This document shows positions 5,941-6,144 of a stretch of DNA of 6,144 nt, piece after piece; position 1 is the first letter of the stretch; every line of letters begins with the position of its first letter. The notes below the pieces were generated by a model, which had not been told where the DNA came from, searched no databases, and saw only the letters and a program-made list of their open reading frames with translations. The DNA is from a bacterium. GTDB taxonomy: Bacteria > Krumholzibacteriota > Krumholzibacteriia > Krumholzibacteriales > WJIX01. The DNA is taken from the NCBI GenBank assembly GCA_021160845.1, contig JAGHBT010000117.1, forward strand, positions 1 to 6,144, read 5' to 3'. Made by a program: the position numbers and the translations under genes.

Positions 5941-6144
5941 GTACTGAGTCATTAGGAGTTCGGGGGCTTTCCTGCAGAGTTGAAGTAGCCGACCGCAGAA
6001 TATTGATCGATCCGGGGATAGCTTTAGGATATCACAGGTACGGGTTACTTCCTCATCCTTTTCAGGTAGCGGTAGGAAGAAGGATTCGAGAAAAGATTAT
6101 AACCGCTGCGGCCGATACTACCGATGTAGTGATTAGTCATTATC
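5922..6144 (+). CDS. UPF0282-like metallo-beta-lactamase-fold hydrolase (3' truncated by window edge)
   Basis: The visible 74 residues start MRIEILGTESLGVRGLSCRV, the typical opening of UPF0282 proteins (SLGVRS-type motif). ILIDPGIALGYHRYGLLPHP follows at 27-46; here Asp30 ends the second strand of a metallo-beta-lactamase fold. The window ends at DVVISHY (68-74). ISHYH leads into the HxHxDH metal motif in this family, so the metal ligands should lie just outside. Members are predicted metal-dependent hydrolases, and the family is best known from archaea. The substrate is unknown to me. It diverges from the acetoacetyl-CoA synthetase across 242 bp. Its ribosome binding site is weak (AAAAAGG, 14 nt away). 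Nothing visible links it to CoA metabolism. Confidence 0.82.
   Translation, partial: MRIEILGTESLGVRGLSCRVEVADRRILIDPGIALGYHRYGLLPHPFQVAVGRRIREKIITAAADTTDVVISHY

Noticed and set aside
1..6144. tRNA, rRNA, CRISPR arrays, insertion sequences, integrase or attachment sites
   Set aside because: No cloverleaf, rRNA-like conserved stretch, spaced repeat array, transposase frame or terminal inverted repeat was seen on either strand.

Overview
The window looks like part of a mid-GC, gene-dense environmental bacterial chromosome. Genes are read from AGGAG-type ribosome binding sites. The coding content is a two-component histidine kinase, CoA-thioester catabolism genes and the start of a UPF0282-type metallo-hydrolase. 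Nothing fixes the taxon. Thiolase/DUF35/acyl-CoA dehydrogenase clusters of this kind are familiar from anaerobic, often deltaproteobacteria-like, degraders, but that is an inference from gene content only.

Layout. The left edge (1-221) holds the C-terminal end of a histidine kinase ATPase domain. A 201-bp AT-rich gap follows, with a weak promoter candidate and a leader that could fold in two mutually exclusive ways, one of them terminator-like. Three plus-strand genes then form an apparent operon: a long thiolase-fold protein (423-1859), a zinc-ribbon/OB-fold DUF35 protein (1871-2461) and an acyl-CoA dehydrogenase (about 2501-3658). A 65-bp convergent gap with an imperfect hairpin separates them from a minus-strand acetoacetyl-CoA synthetase (3724-5679). 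The 242-bp divergent gap after it carries a TATAAT box on the minus strand, a 10-bp direct repeat and a possible 23-codon ORF. The right edge holds the first 74 codons of a UPF0282-like metallo-beta-lactamase-fold protein (from 5922).

How the genes may work together. The acyl-CoA dehydrogenase would make a 2-enoyl-CoA, an unlinked hydratase would hydrate it, and the thiolase-like/DUF35 pair would cleave or form a C-C bond in the product. The synthetase would return free acetoacetate to the CoA pool as acetoacetyl-CoA. The most notable point is that the thiolase-like protein has Gly where thiolases carry the acyl-accepting Cys. Together with its DUF35 partner, this resembles the Cys-less thiolase-fold aldolases of steroid side-chain degradation (Ltp2 with ChsH2) more than a working thiolase. 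The second oddity is that the dehydrogenase has no ATG, GTG or TTG at the expected start. It seems to begin at an ATC (or ATA) just after a strong GGGAGGG, in the same frame as the preceding DUF35 gene and separated from it by a single TAG.
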